Positions 7,345 to 15,748 of a stretch of DNA of 64,000 nucleotides are shown piece by piece. A program made the position numbers and the translations under genes. Position 1 is the stretch's first letter, and each line of letters starts with the position of its first letter. The stretch comes from Denitrobaculum sp965232285 (GTDB lineage: Bacteria; Pseudomonadota; Alphaproteobacteria; Kiloniellales; Kiloniellaceae): NCBI GenBank assembly GCA_965232285.1, contig CBDDPL010000004.1:5828001-5892000 (forward strand), given 5' to 3'. Under the pieces are notes generated by a model. The model was given only the letters and a program-made list of their open reading frames with translations, was not told the origin of the DNA and searched no databases.

Positions 7345-8994
7345 ATGATCGATTTTCAAACGGACCCGTCGCGGTACCGCCACTGGCGCATCGAAACCGA
7401 TGGCGCAGTTGCCAACCTGATCATGGATGTGGACGAGAAGGGCGGCCTTTTCGAGGGCTATGAGCTCAAGCTCAATTCCTATGATCTCAGCGTCGATATC
7501 GAACTGGCCGACGCGATCCAGCGTCTGCGCTTCGAACATCCCGAGGTCAAGGCCGTGGTGCTGCGCTCCGGTAAGGACCGGGTCTTCTGCGCCGGCGCCA
7601 ACATCCGCATGCTGGCCGGCGCCGCGCACTCCCACAAGGTGAACTTCTGCAAGTTCACCAACGAGACCCGCAACTCGATGGAAGATGCCAGCCATCATTC
7701 CGGCCAGCAGTACATCAGCGCGGTCAATGGCGCCTGCGCCGGCGGCGGCTACGAGCTGGCCCTGGCGACCGAATACATCATCCTGACCGACGACGGTTCC
7801 TCGAGCGTGGCCCTGCCCGAGGTGCCCCTGCTCGCGGTCCTGCCGGGCACCGGCGGACTGACGCGGGTGACCGACAAGCGCAAGGTCCGGCGGGACCTGG
7901 CCGACGTCTTCTGCTCGATCGAGGAGGGCATCAAGGGCCGCAAGGCGGTCGACTGGCGGCTGGTGGACGAGACGGTTCCCAACTCCCGCTTCGACGAGGC
8001 AGTGGCGGCCAAGACCCGGGCGCTGGTGGAAGGTTCCGACCGTCCGGATGAAGCGGCCGGCATCAAGCTCGGCCCGCTGTCCCGGACGATCTCGGACGAT
8101 GGCGTGACCTACTCCAGCGTTACGGTCGAGCTGGACCGGGACGCCGGGCTGGCCACCGTTACCATCAAAGCGCCGGAAGAGGATACGCCGGCCACCGCCG
8201 AAGAGATGGTGGCGCAGGGCGATGCCTTCTGGCCGCTGCGCTGCGCGCGCGAGCTTGACGACGCCATCCTGCATCTGCGGCTGAACGAAATGGAACTGGG
8301 CGTGATCCAGTTCAAGACTCTCGGCGAGGGCGCAAAGGTCGTGGCTTACGATGACTTCCTGGAGGCCAGCGCAGATCATTGGCTGTCGCGTGAGATCCTG
8401 CTCTTCTGGCGCCGGGTTCTGAAGCGGGTCGACATGACCTCCCGGTCGCTGGTTGCCCTGATCGAGCCGGGCAGTTGCTTTGCGGGAACCCTGGCCGAAC
8501 TGGTCTGGGCTTGCGACCGCTCCTACATGGCGGTCGGCGCTTTCGAAGGCGACAACCGGCCCGAGGCGGCGCTGCAGCTTTCGGCGGCGAACTTCGGCCG
8601 TCATCCCATGTCGAACGGACTGAGCCGGCTCGAAACCCGCTTTCTCGGTGCGCCGGATCAGGTCGCGCAGGTGAAGGAAAAGCTGGGCGACACGCTGAGC
8701 GGCGAAGAAGCCGAAGAGCTGGGCCTTGTCACCTTCGCCTACGACGATATCGACTGGGAGGACGAGGTGCGGATCTTCCTGGAGGAGCGCGCCAGCTTCT
8801 CGCCGGACGCCATGACCGGCATGGAAGCCAACCTGCGCTTCGCCGGGCCGGAGACCATGGAGACGCGGATCTTCGGCCGCCTGACCGCCTGGCAGAACTG
8901 GATCTTCCAGCGGCCCAACGCGGTGGGTGATGACGGCGCGCTGCGCCGTTACGGCACCGGGCAGAAGGCCGACTACAACATGGAACGGGTGTGA
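7345..8994 (+). CDS. boxC: Benzoyl-CoA-dihydrodiol lyase BoxC
   Basis: 549-residue enzyme that hydrolytically opens 2,3-epoxybenzoyl-CoA to 3,4-dehydroadipyl-CoA semialdehyde with release of formate. It is a long two-part member of the enoyl-CoA hydratase/crotonase superfamily. The first crotonase-like domain shows VVLRSGKDRVFCAGANIRM (oxyanion-hole strand) and NGACAGGGYELALATEY. The length and the C-terminal AWQNWIFQRPNAVG match BoxC rather than ordinary hydratases. It heads the boxCBA run, with boxB starting 32 bases later, and no other gene stands between it and the proposed promoter. Confidence 0.95.
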   Translation: MIDFQTDPSRYRHWRIETDGAVANLIMDVDEKGGLFEGYELKLNSYDLSVDIELADAIQRLRFEHPEVKAVVLRSGKDRVFCAGANIRMLAGAAHSHKVNFCKFTNETRNSMEDASHHSGQQYISAVNGACAGGGYELALATEYIILTDDGSSSVALPEVPLLAVLPGTGGLTRVTDKRKVRRDLADVFCSIEEGIKGRKAVDWRLVDETVPNSRFDEAVAAKTRALVEGSDRPDEAAGIKLGPLSRTISDDGVTYSSVTVELDRDAGLATVTIKAPEEDTPATAEEMVAQGDAFWPLRCARELDDAILHLRLNEMELGVIQFKTLGEGAKVVAYDDFLEASADHWLSREILLFWRRVLKRVDMTSRSLVALIEPGSCFAGTLAELVWACDRSYMAVGAFEGDNRPEAALQLSAANFGRHPMSNGLSRLETRFLGAPDQVAQVKEKLGDTLSGEEAEELGLVTFAYDDIDWEDEVRIFLEERASFSPDAMTGMEANLRFAGPETMETRIFGRLTAWQNWIFQRPNAVGDDGALRRYGTGQKADYNMERV

Positions 8995-9026
8995 GGTCTC
9001 TCGAGACCAAAACAGAGGAACGAGCG

Positions 9027-10475
9027 ATGATCGATGCGAATGCCGTCAACTACGACACCATGATCCCCAACAACGTCGGTCTGTCGGAAGACCGCCGGGT
9101 GCTGAAGGCCCTGGAACGCTGGCACCCGGGCTATATCGACTGGTGGAAGAACATGGGCCCCGACGGTTTTCAGGATTCCATGGTCTACCTGCGCACCGCG
9201 ATCGGCGTCGACCCCAAGGGCTGGGCCAAGTTCGACTATGTAAAGATGCCCGAGTACCGCTGGGGCGTGCTGCTGGCCCCGCAGGAAGAGGGCCGGACCA
9301 TTCCCTTCGGCGAACACCTGGGCGAGCCGGCCTGGCAGGAAGTGCCCGGCGAATACCGCGCCCTCATGCGTCGCCTGGTGGTGATCCAGGGCGACACCGA
9401 GCCTGCCTCGGTCGAGCAGCAGCGCCACCTGGGCAAGACCGCGCCTTCGCTCTATGACATGCGCAACCTCTTCCAGGTCAATGTCGAGGAAGGCCGGCAT
9501 CTCTGGGCCATGGTCTATCTGCTGCAGAAGTACTTCGGCGCCGACGGCCGTGAGGAAGCCAATGAGCTGCTGCGCCGGCGTTCCGGCGACGGCGACGCAC
9601 CGCGCATGCTGGGCGCCTTCAACGAGCGCACCGGCGACTGGCTGTCCTTCTTCATGTTCACCTTCTTCACCGACCGCGACGGCAAGATGCAGCTCGAGAG
9701 CCTGGCGCAGTCCGGCTTCGATCCCTTGTCGCGGACCTGCCGCTTCATGCTGACCGAGGAAGCGCATCACATGTTCGTCGGCGAGTCCGGCATCGGCCGC
9801 GTGATTCAGCGGACCTGCGAGGCTATGAAGGCGGCGGGTATCGAAGACCCGAATGACATCGCGAAGATCCGCGCGCTCGGCGTCATCGACCTGCCGACCC
9901 TGCAGAAGAAAGCGAACCTGCACTATTCCCTGTCGCTGGACCTCTTCGGTTCCGAGGTTTCGACCAACGCGGCCAATGCCTTCAACGCCGGCATCAAAGG
10001 GCGCTATCACGAGACCAAGATCGACGACGATCACCGGCTCCTGGATGCCACCTATCCGGTGCTGAAGCACGTCGACGGCGAGTTCAAGCTGGTGGACGAG
10101 CCCGCGCTCTCGGCGCTCAACATGCGCCTGCGCGACGACTACGTCACCGACTGTGCCAAGGGCATCAAGCGCTGGAACAAGATTATCGAAAAGACCGGCG
10201 TCGACTTCGCGCTTACCCTGCCGCACCAGGCTTTTCACCGGCAGATCGGCGAGTTCGCCAACATCTCCGTGACGCCCTCGGGCATCGTGCTGTCGGAGAG
10301 CGAATGGAATCAGCGCAAGGGCGAATGGCTGCCCTCGGGTGACGACGGTGACTTCATCCAGTCGCTGATGGTGCCGGCTACTGCAATTGGCGAATACGCC
10401 GGCTGGATCGCGCCACCGAAAGTGGGGATCGACAACCAGCCCGGTGACTTCGAGTACGTCCAGATCGCCGCATGA
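9027..10475 (+). CDS. boxB: Benzoyl-CoA 2,3-epoxidase, oxygenase subunit BoxB
   Basis: 482-residue class-I diiron oxygenase that epoxidises benzoyl-CoA with O2 and electrons from BoxA. Two iron-binding helices are visible: VEEGRHLWAMVYLL near residue 155 and LTEEAHHMFVGESG near residue 245, both ExxH motifs. An upstream in-frame codon at 8991 would overlap boxC, but ATG 9027 has AGAGGAA 6 bases before it and gives the usual N-terminus (MIDANAVNYD). The stop overlaps the boxA start by 4 bases, fitting equal expression of the two components. Confidence 0.96.
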   Translation: MIDANAVNYDTMIPNNVGLSEDRRVLKALERWHPGYIDWWKNMGPDGFQDSMVYLRTAIGVDPKGWAKFDYVKMPEYRWGVLLAPQEEGRTIPFGEHLGEPAWQEVPGEYRALMRRLVVIQGDTEPASVEQQRHLGKTAPSLYDMRNLFQVNVEEGRHLWAMVYLLQKYFGADGREEANELLRRRSGDGDAPRMLGAFNERTGDWLSFFMFTFFTDRDGKMQLESLAQSGFDPLSRTCRFMLTEEAHHMFVGESGIGRVIQRTCEAMKAAGIEDPNDIAKIRALGVIDLPTLQKKANLHYSLSLDLFGSEVSTNAANAFNAGIKGRYHETKIDDDHRLLDATYPVLKHVDGEFKLVDEPALSALNMRLRDDYVTDCAKGIKRWNKIIEKTGVDFALTLPHQAFHRQIGEFANISVTPSGIVLSESEWNQRKGEWLPSGDDGDFIQSLMVPATAIGEYAGWIAPPKVGIDNQPGDFEYVQIAA

Positions 10476-11668
10476 GCACGCCGCTCAAACAGCATCTGAT
10501 CGATCCGGAGATCTGCATTCGCTGCGGAACCTGCGAAGAGGTCTGCCCGATCGATGCTGTGACCCACAACGACGACAACTACGTTGTGGACGCGGAGATC
10601 TGTAACTACTGCATGGACTGCATCGCGCCCTGCCCCACGGGTTCGATCGATAACTGGCGAATCGTCGCCACGGCCTACTCCCTGGATGAACAGTTCGAGT
10701 GGGACGAGCTGCCGGAGCAGGAGGAACTGGCCAACGACGACGAAGAGAGCGCGGCCAGCCTGGAGGCGCTGGAGGACGAGATCGACGCGCTGCTGGCCCA
10801 GGCCCACGAAGGCACTGGCGGCAAGGCGATGGCCTCGGCCTCGGCCTCCAAGCCAACGGTCAATCTCTTCCGCCGTGGTCATCCGGCCGTCGCGACCATC
10901 CAGGGAAACTTCCGGCTGACCAAAGACGATGTGGAGAACGACGTTCGCCACATCATCCTGGACTTCGGCGACACGGTCTTCCCGGTGCTGGAGGGCCAGT
11001 CGATTGCGATCACGCCGCCGGGCACCGACGCCAACGGCAAGCCGCACGATTCGCGCCTCTATTCCATCGCCAGTCCACGGGACGGCGAGCGCCCGAACAC
11101 CAACAACATCGCACTCACGGTGAAGCGGGAGCCCGGTGGCCTCTGCTCCAACTATCTCTGCGATCTGGAGAAGGGCGACCAGGTCGAGGTCACAGGCCCC
11201 TTCGGTTCGACCTTCCTCATGCCGAACGATCCGCTGGCCAACATTATCATGATCTGCACGGGCACCGGCTCGGCGCCCTTCCGTGGCTTTACGGAGCGCC
11301 GCCGCCGTGCCATGCCCGATGCGCCGGGCAGCATGCTGCTGTTCTTCGGCGCGCGGCAGCCCGACGAACTTCCCTATTTCGGTCCTCTGAAAAAGGTGCC
11401 GGAATCGCTCCTGCGTCAGCAGCTCGTCTACTCGCGCCTGCCTGGCCAGCCGAAGGAATACGTTCAGGACCGAATCCGAAGTTGCGCCGAAGATCTTTCC
11501 GGCTTGCTCCAGGACGAGCGGACGCATATTTACATCTGCGGCCTGAAGGGTATGGAAACCGGCGTCGACGAAGCCCTGGCGGATATCTGCCGCGGCCGGG
11601 GCCTGGACTGGGCCGATCTGAAGCCGGCGCTGCGGACCACGGGACGTTACCATGTCGAGACCTACTGA
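10472..11668 (+). CDS. boxA: Benzoyl-CoA 2,3-epoxidase reductase subunit BoxA
   Basis: 398-residue iron-sulfur flavoprotein that passes electrons from NADPH to BoxB. The N-terminal 60 residues hold two 4Fe-4S motifs, CIRCGTCEEVCP and CNYCMDCIAPCP. An acidic linker follows (about residues 70-110), then a ferredoxin-NADP reductase module with FAD-binding RLYSIASPR and the nucleotide-binding ICTGTGSAPFRGF; the protein ends YHVETY. The start overlaps the boxB stop (ATGA). The next gene overlaps the 3' end by 17 bases. All cofactor motifs are intact. Confidence 0.96.
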   Translation: MSTPLKQHLIDPEICIRCGTCEEVCPIDAVTHNDDNYVVDAEICNYCMDCIAPCPTGSIDNWRIVATAYSLDEQFEWDELPEQEELANDDEESAASLEALEDEIDALLAQAHEGTGGKAMASASASKPTVNLFRRGHPAVATIQGNFRLTKDDVENDVRHIILDFGDTVFPVLEGQSIAITPPGTDANGKPHDSRLYSIASPRDGERPNTNNIALTVKREPGGLCSNYLCDLEKGDQVEVTGPFGSTFLMPNDPLANIIMICTGTGSAPFRGFTERRRRAMPDAPGSMLLFFGARQPDELPYFGPLKKVPESLLRQQLVYSRLPGQPKEYVQDRIRSCAEDLSGLLQDERTHIYICGLKGMETGVDEALADICRGRGLDWADLKPALRTTGRYHVETY

Positions 11669-12200
11669 GGCGCGCGGTTTCAAGGCCCCGCCAGAACGCT
11701 GTGATATCGACGCAGTCCGCGAACTGCCGCCCGGTCCTTACATCCATGACATTGCCGTTGGCTGGGGCGACTGCGATCCGGCGCAGATTGCCTACACCGC
11801 GAATATCCCGACCTGGAGCCTGAAGGCCATCGAGGCCTGGTATCAGGCCTGTCTGGGGCTTAACTGGTATACCATCAATCTAGACCAGGGCATCGGCACG
11901 CCTTTCGTGCATCTGGATTTCGACATGGTTTCGCCGGTCACGCCGCGCGCGCTTCTCGCCTGCAAAGTCTACGTCCGGCGCATCGGACGCTCGTCGCTGG
12001 CCCATCGGGTCGAGGCCTTTCAGGATGGTGTCTTGTGCTTTACCGGGCAGACGGTTGCTGCTTTTGTGGACGCCAGGGAGATGAAGCCGGTCTCCATCCC
12101 GCCCAATATGCGCGCTTCCATCCAGGCCTACGCGGAGCGTCAGGAACGCGCCCTGGAGGAAAGCGCCTCGGACGAAAGCAAACGGGAGCCCGTCGCATGA
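11652..12200 (+). CDS. Hotdog-fold acyl-CoA thioesterase of the box cluster
   Basis: 182-residue protein of the 4-hydroxybenzoyl-CoA thioesterase/YbgC type. The active-site segment VGWGDCDPAQIAYTANIPTW carries the conserved Asp before the long hotdog helix. Its start lies inside the last 17 bases of boxA and its stop overlaps the boxR start (ATGA), so it is tightly coupled to both. Thioesterases in box clusters are thought to release CoA from accumulated benzoyl-CoA or dead-end thioesters; that role is inferred from position. Confidence 0.85.
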   Translation: MSRPTEARGFKAPPERCDIDAVRELPPGPYIHDIAVGWGDCDPAQIAYTANIPTWSLKAIEAWYQACLGLNWYTINLDQGIGTPFVHLDFDMVSPVTPRALLACKVYVRRIGRSSLAHRVEAFQDGVLCFTGQTVAAFVDAREMKPVSIPPNMRASIQAYAERQERALEESASDESKREPVA

Positions 12201-13099
12201 ACCGGCAGGAGGCGCAGGCCCTGGCCAGCGGGCGCGAGAGGGCGGCGCAGAGTTTTCTGCAGGAGGTCGGCACGCGCGTGCGCAACGCACGAACCCGCCA
12301 CGGCATGTCGCGCAAGGTCCTGGCCCGCGAGTCCGGCGTTTCCGAGCGCTATCTCGCCCAGTTGGAGACCGGCAGTGGCAACATCTCGATCCTGCTGCTG
12401 CGCCAGGTGGCCGACGCCATCGGCCTGAAGCTGCAGGACCTGATCGCCGAGGTCGAGGAGGACGCGCCGGAACTGCTGTCGATCCTGGAACTCGCGCGCC
12501 GGGCCAGTCCGGCGCAGCGCGAAGAGATCATCGATCATCTGACCGGGCTGCTCGATCGTTCGGGCGCCGATCTCAAGGCGTCGCGCATCGCCCTGATCGG
12601 GCTGCGCGGCGCTGGCAAGTCCACGCTGGGACGTTTGGTTGCCGAGGATCTCGGCATTCCCTTCATCGAATTGAACCACGAAATCGAGCATGATAGCGGC
12701 TTGGCGATTCCCGAGATCTTCGCGCTCTACGGACAGGACGGCTACCGGCGCCTGGAGCAGCGCTGCCTGCGCTCGGTGATCGACCGCCACAGCCGGGTGG
12801 TGCTGGCGGTCGCCGGGGGCATTGTGGCCGAAGCCAACACTTACGAAATGCTGCTGCGCTCCTTCCACACCATCTGGCTGCAGGCCAGTCCGGAAGAGCA
12901 TATGGAGCGCGTGCGCGCGCAGGGTGACCGGCGGCCCATGGCCGGCAATCCGGCGGCCATGAACGACCTGCGCTCGATCCTGGAAAGCCGCCAGCAGCTC
13001 TACGCGAACGCCGAAGTCACTTACGATACCAGCACAAAGACGGTGGCACAGTGCCGCGCGGAGCTGGTCGAGCTGCTCACCGGCCAGTTGACCGACTAA
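12197..13099 (+). CDS. boxR: BoxR: XRE-type regulator fused to a shikimate-kinase-like domain
   Basis: 300-residue transcriptional regulator of benzoyl-CoA catabolism. An N-terminal helix-turn-helix of the Cro/CI type (MSRKVLARESGVSERYLAQL, about residues 36-55) is joined to a shikimate-kinase-like domain with a P-loop (LIGLRGAGKSTLGRLVAE, about residues 133-150). This two-domain build is diagnostic for BoxR/BzdR, in which the kinase-like part senses benzoyl-CoA. ATG 12197 overlaps the thioesterase stop and is preferred over upstream alternatives. It is last in the operon and likely autoregulates it. Confidence 0.95.
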   Translation: MNRQEAQALASGRERAAQSFLQEVGTRVRNARTRHGMSRKVLARESGVSERYLAQLETGSGNISILLLRQVADAIGLKLQDLIAEVEEDAPELLSILELARRASPAQREEIIDHLTGLLDRSGADLKASRIALIGLRGAGKSTLGRLVAEDLGIPFIELNHEIEHDSGLAIPEIFALYGQDGYRRLEQRCLRSVIDRHSRVVLAVAGGIVAEANTYEMLLRSFHTIWLQASPEEHMERVRAQGDRRPMAGNPAAMNDLRSILESRQQLYANAEVTYDTSTKTVAQCRAELVELLTGQLTD

Positions 13100-13297
13100 T
13101 ACCAACGCTCCTTGGTTTAAGGCGACTGCCGCCGCCGGGCTTACTTTTAAAACAGCCAAGAAAATTTTCGCGCTGCGTGGAATTTTTTACCACCACAAGT
13201 GTTGTTCAGGTGCGGCGATCACGCCGGCCGGATTCTTTCAATGCAATGGGACCGCCCAGGGAGGGGGGGCCTGCCATTTCACGTAAAGGATTTCAGA

Positions 13298-14149
13298 ATG
13301 ACACTTCGACTACTCAAAGCGCTCGGGTTGGCCGGCGCGCTGGTATCCATAACGGCTGGGGTCACGATGATGGCCGGTGCGACAGCAAGCGCCGCGCCCT
13401 TCGTCTTCCGGGCCACGGGCGGCGACGTCGCGCAAACCTTCGCGGATTTCCAGGCCGCGGCGGGCGACCCCAACAACGGCAACGCGCTCGGCCCGAATGC
13501 CGAGGGCCGGCGCCAAATTAACTGGGATGCCGGCATCGTACCCTTCGATATGCCCGGCCTCTTTTTCAACGAGGTCGTGACCCGGGGGGCGGGCTTCACC
13601 AGTGATCCGAATGACAGGTTCGCGGTCAGCAACGACGGGATCGACGACAAGTTCAACAGCTTCAATCCCGACTATGTCAATCAGTTCGCGACCTTCAGCG
13701 CACCCCGGCTCTTCACGCCGGTGGACAGCAACACGGTGACGGTCGGTTTCTTCGTGTCGGGTACGGAAATCCTGGCTGAAGTCACGGCTTTCGGCGCGGT
13801 CTTCACCGATGTCGACCTGCCGGATCTGACGCGGATGGAGTTCCTGGATGCGGACGGCGAGGTCCTGCTGGACGAGTTCGTCGACACGGCGCCCCAGGAT
13901 CTCTCCTTCCTGGGCGCGGATTTCGGCGAGGAGGCCTTCTCCTTCGTTCGGATCACGCTCGGCAATGCGATCCTCGGTGCGGATGACGGGAACGGTCAGG
14001 ATGTGGTCGTGATCGACGATCTCATCTACAGCGAACCGCAAGCCCGCGCCCAGGTGCCGGAGCCGGCGACAGCTTCCCTGCTGTTGCTGGGGCTCGGTGG
14101 CCTGGCCTTCGCGCGTCGCCATAAAGCAAGGGCGGCACGTATGTCGTAA
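13298..14149 (+). CDS. PEP-CTERM sorting-signal protein
   Basis: 283-residue exported protein. It has a hydrophobic signal peptide (ALGLAGALVSITAGVTMMAG then ATASAA) and a C-terminal PEP-CTERM tripartite signal: VPEPAT, a hydrophobic span (SLLLLGLGGLAFA) and a basic tail (RRHKARAAR). Exosortase would cut near PEP and anchor or release the protein at the envelope. The body is acidic and beta-rich with no recognised catalytic motif. ATG 13298 is chosen because AAAGGA lies 7 bases before it. No exosortase gene is in the window. It has its own 198-base upstream region, in which I see no clear promoter. Confidence 0.85.
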   Translation: MTLRLLKALGLAGALVSITAGVTMMAGATASAAPFVFRATGGDVAQTFADFQAAAGDPNNGNALGPNAEGRRQINWDAGIVPFDMPGLFFNEVVTRGAGFTSDPNDRFAVSNDGIDDKFNSFNPDYVNQFATFSAPRLFTPVDSNTVTVGFFVSGTEILAEVTAFGAVFTDVDLPDLTRMEFLDADGEVLLDEFVDTAPQDLSFLGADFGEEAFSFVRITLGNAILGADDGNGQDVVVIDDLIYSEPQARAQVPEPATASLLLLGLGGLAFARRHKARAARMS

Positions 14150-14203
14150 CACTGTGACGGGTTCGCCGTAACGACGCTCTAAAGATCAGCTAGGAAAGCT
14201 GTT

Positions 14204-14223
14204 CCGGAACCGGCCGGTTCTGG
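14204..14223 (+). repeat. Hairpin after the PEP-CTERM gene
   Basis: CCGGAACC pairs with GGTTCTGG (one G-U) around GGCC. No T tract follows, so a terminator role is doubtful. Confidence 0.3.
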
Positions 14224-14279
14224 GCCTGCTCCGCCTTGCGCGCAGCGGGCCCTTCCGTGTGTTCGACTTGCGCCGCATA

Positions 14280-14295
14280 ACGCCTATAGTGGCGT
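14280..14295. promoter_or_regulatory. Palindrome around a TATAGT -10-like hexamer upstream of proC
   Basis: ACGCC and GGCGT are perfect inverted arms flanking TATAGT at 14285-14290, 91 bases before the reductase start. The arrangement could place an operator over the -10 element; no convincing -35 is seen. Confidence 0.3.
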
Positions 14296-14385
14296 CAAAC
14301 AAAGCGATGTCTAACGCTGGGATCTCAAGCCTGGCCGGGTCGTGGCCGTTTCGAAGCAAAGCCATATTTCTGGACTGGAGAAAAC

Positions 14386-15183
14386 ATGTCTGCAAAAGGG
14401 ATTAAACTCGGGATCGTAGGCGGTGCGGGCATGCTGGGCGGTGCCATCGCGCGCGCCGTTCTGGACAAGGGAGCGCTCGCGCCGGAGGATCTCTGGATCT
14501 CCAACCGCAGCGGCAGCCGGGCCGGTTTTGAGGCCGCGCCCGACGTGAAGGTCACGACGGACAATCAGGCCCTTGCGGAAGCCTGCGATCTGATTCTGCT
14601 GTCGGTGCCGCCAGCGCTGGTCTCGGAGATCGGCATCGCGGCTCCGGACAAGCTGGTGGTCTCGGTCATGGCGGGGATCTCGATCGCGCGGCTGCGGGAT
14701 CTGACTGACGCGGTGCGGGTGGTGCGGGCCATGAGCAGCCCGGCGGCGGAACACAGCCTGGCCTACTCGCCCTGGGTGGCGAGCCCCGAGGTGACTGCCG
14801 AGGACCGGCGGCAGGTGACGGCGCTCTTCGAGGCTTGCGGCGTGACCGATGAGATCGCAAACGAAAGCCAGATCGAGTTCTTCACCGCCATGACCGGGCC
14901 GGTGCCGGGTTTCGTGGCCTTCTTTGCCAAGTGCCTGCAGGACTGCGCCGAAGCGGAAGGCGTCGCACCCCCGGTCGCCGAGCGGGCGGTGCGCCAGCTC
15001 TTCCTCGCCGCGGGCACCATGATGTCCGAAGGCGCGGCCTCGCCGGCGGATCATGTCAAGGAGATGATCGACTATGCCGGCACCACCGCGGCAGGGCTGG
15101 AGGCCATGACGGCATCGGGAATCGCGGCGGATGTTGCGAAGGGGCTGGCGGCCTCGGTCGAGAAGACGCGGGCGATGGGTTGA
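14386..15183 (+). CDS. proC: Pyrroline-5-carboxylate reductase
   Basis: 265-residue NAD(P)H-dependent reductase that makes L-proline from 1-pyrroline-5-carboxylate. The N-terminal Rossmann motif reads GIVGGAGMLGGAIARAVL. The C-terminal dimerisation/active-site domain contains FTAMTGPVPGFVAFF and the family signature segment ending DHVKEMIDYAGTTAAGLEAM. Length is normal for ProC. The gene stands alone and converges on the minus-strand HEAT-like gene 16 bases further on. A related imine reductase specificity is possible because the typical SPGGTT is replaced here by DYAGTT. Confidence 0.8.
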   Translation: MSAKGIKLGIVGGAGMLGGAIARAVLDKGALAPEDLWISNRSGSRAGFEAAPDVKVTTDNQALAEACDLILLSVPPALVSEIGIAAPDKLVVSVMAGISIARLRDLTDAVRVVRAMSSPAAEHSLAYSPWVASPEVTAEDRRQVTALFEACGVTDEIANESQIEFFTAMTGPVPGFVAFFAKCLQDCAEAEGVAPPVAERAVRQLFLAAGTMMSEGAASPADHVKEMIDYAGTTAAGLEAMTASGIAADVAKGLAASVEKTRAMG

Positions 15184-15199
15184 GGGCGCGCGACAAGTC

Positions 15200-15745
15200 C
15201 TAGGTTACGAGATCTTTCCGTAAGTTTCGCATCCGCGCCCGAACCGAGGCGGCGGGGTCCTGTTCACCTTGCGCCAAAAGTTCCAGGGCTGTTTCTCTGA
15301 GTTCAGCGTCGTGTTGCGCAAGACGGCAGTAGGCATCGATGGCCCAGGCGCGCAGGAAGGGGCGTTTGGCGGCGCACCAGGGAAGGATGGTTTTGGCGAA
15401 GCCTTGTGCGCCCGGGTCCGCGTCGTCGAGGAACTGAAGGCTCTGGGCAATGTGGAGTTGGGCTTCCCAGGCGGTTTGCGCGGCGGCGGTGCCGGGGAAG
15501 CGCTTGAGCTGCTCGCCGCTCATGGCCGCGCCCAGCTCCAGCAGCTTGCGGATGGCCCAGGTGGCAGCGATTTGCAGGCGGGTGTCGGCGCCCTCAGCCA
15601 GATCGAGCAGGCGATCGAAGCTGGCAAAATCCTTGCCTGCCGACCGGCAGGCAGCTTCCAGCGACCCGGTGGTCTTGCCGTCGAACTCCAGAACCCGTTC
15701 GAGGACCGCGTCGTCGGAAGCGCCCCTATTGGCTGGGCCGGACAT
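15200..15745 (-). CDS. HEAT-like helical repeat protein
   Basis: 181-residue protein made of amphipathic helices, for example RLLDLAEGADTRLQIAATWAIRKLLE and PWCAAKRPFLRAWAIDAYCRLA, with the spacing seen in HEAT/ALK-type repeats. No catalytic motif or signal peptide is visible. It follows the dehydratase gene by 3 bases in the same direction, so both are in one transcript. A scaffold or binding role is likely; no specific function can be given. Confidence 0.7.
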   Translation of the reverse strand: MSGPANRGASDDAVLERVLEFDGKTTGSLEAACRSAGKDFASFDRLLDLAEGADTRLQIAATWAIRKLLELGAAMSGEQLKRFPGTAAAQTAWEAQLHIAQSLQFLDDADPGAQGFAKTILPWCAAKRPFLRAWAIDAYCRLAQHDAELRETALELLAQGEQDPAASVRARMRNLRKDLVT

Positions 15746-15748
15746 GCT

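Noticed and set aside
13100..13130. Possible terminator after boxR (ACCAA/TTGGT)
   Set aside because: Only a 5-bp stem and no T tract.
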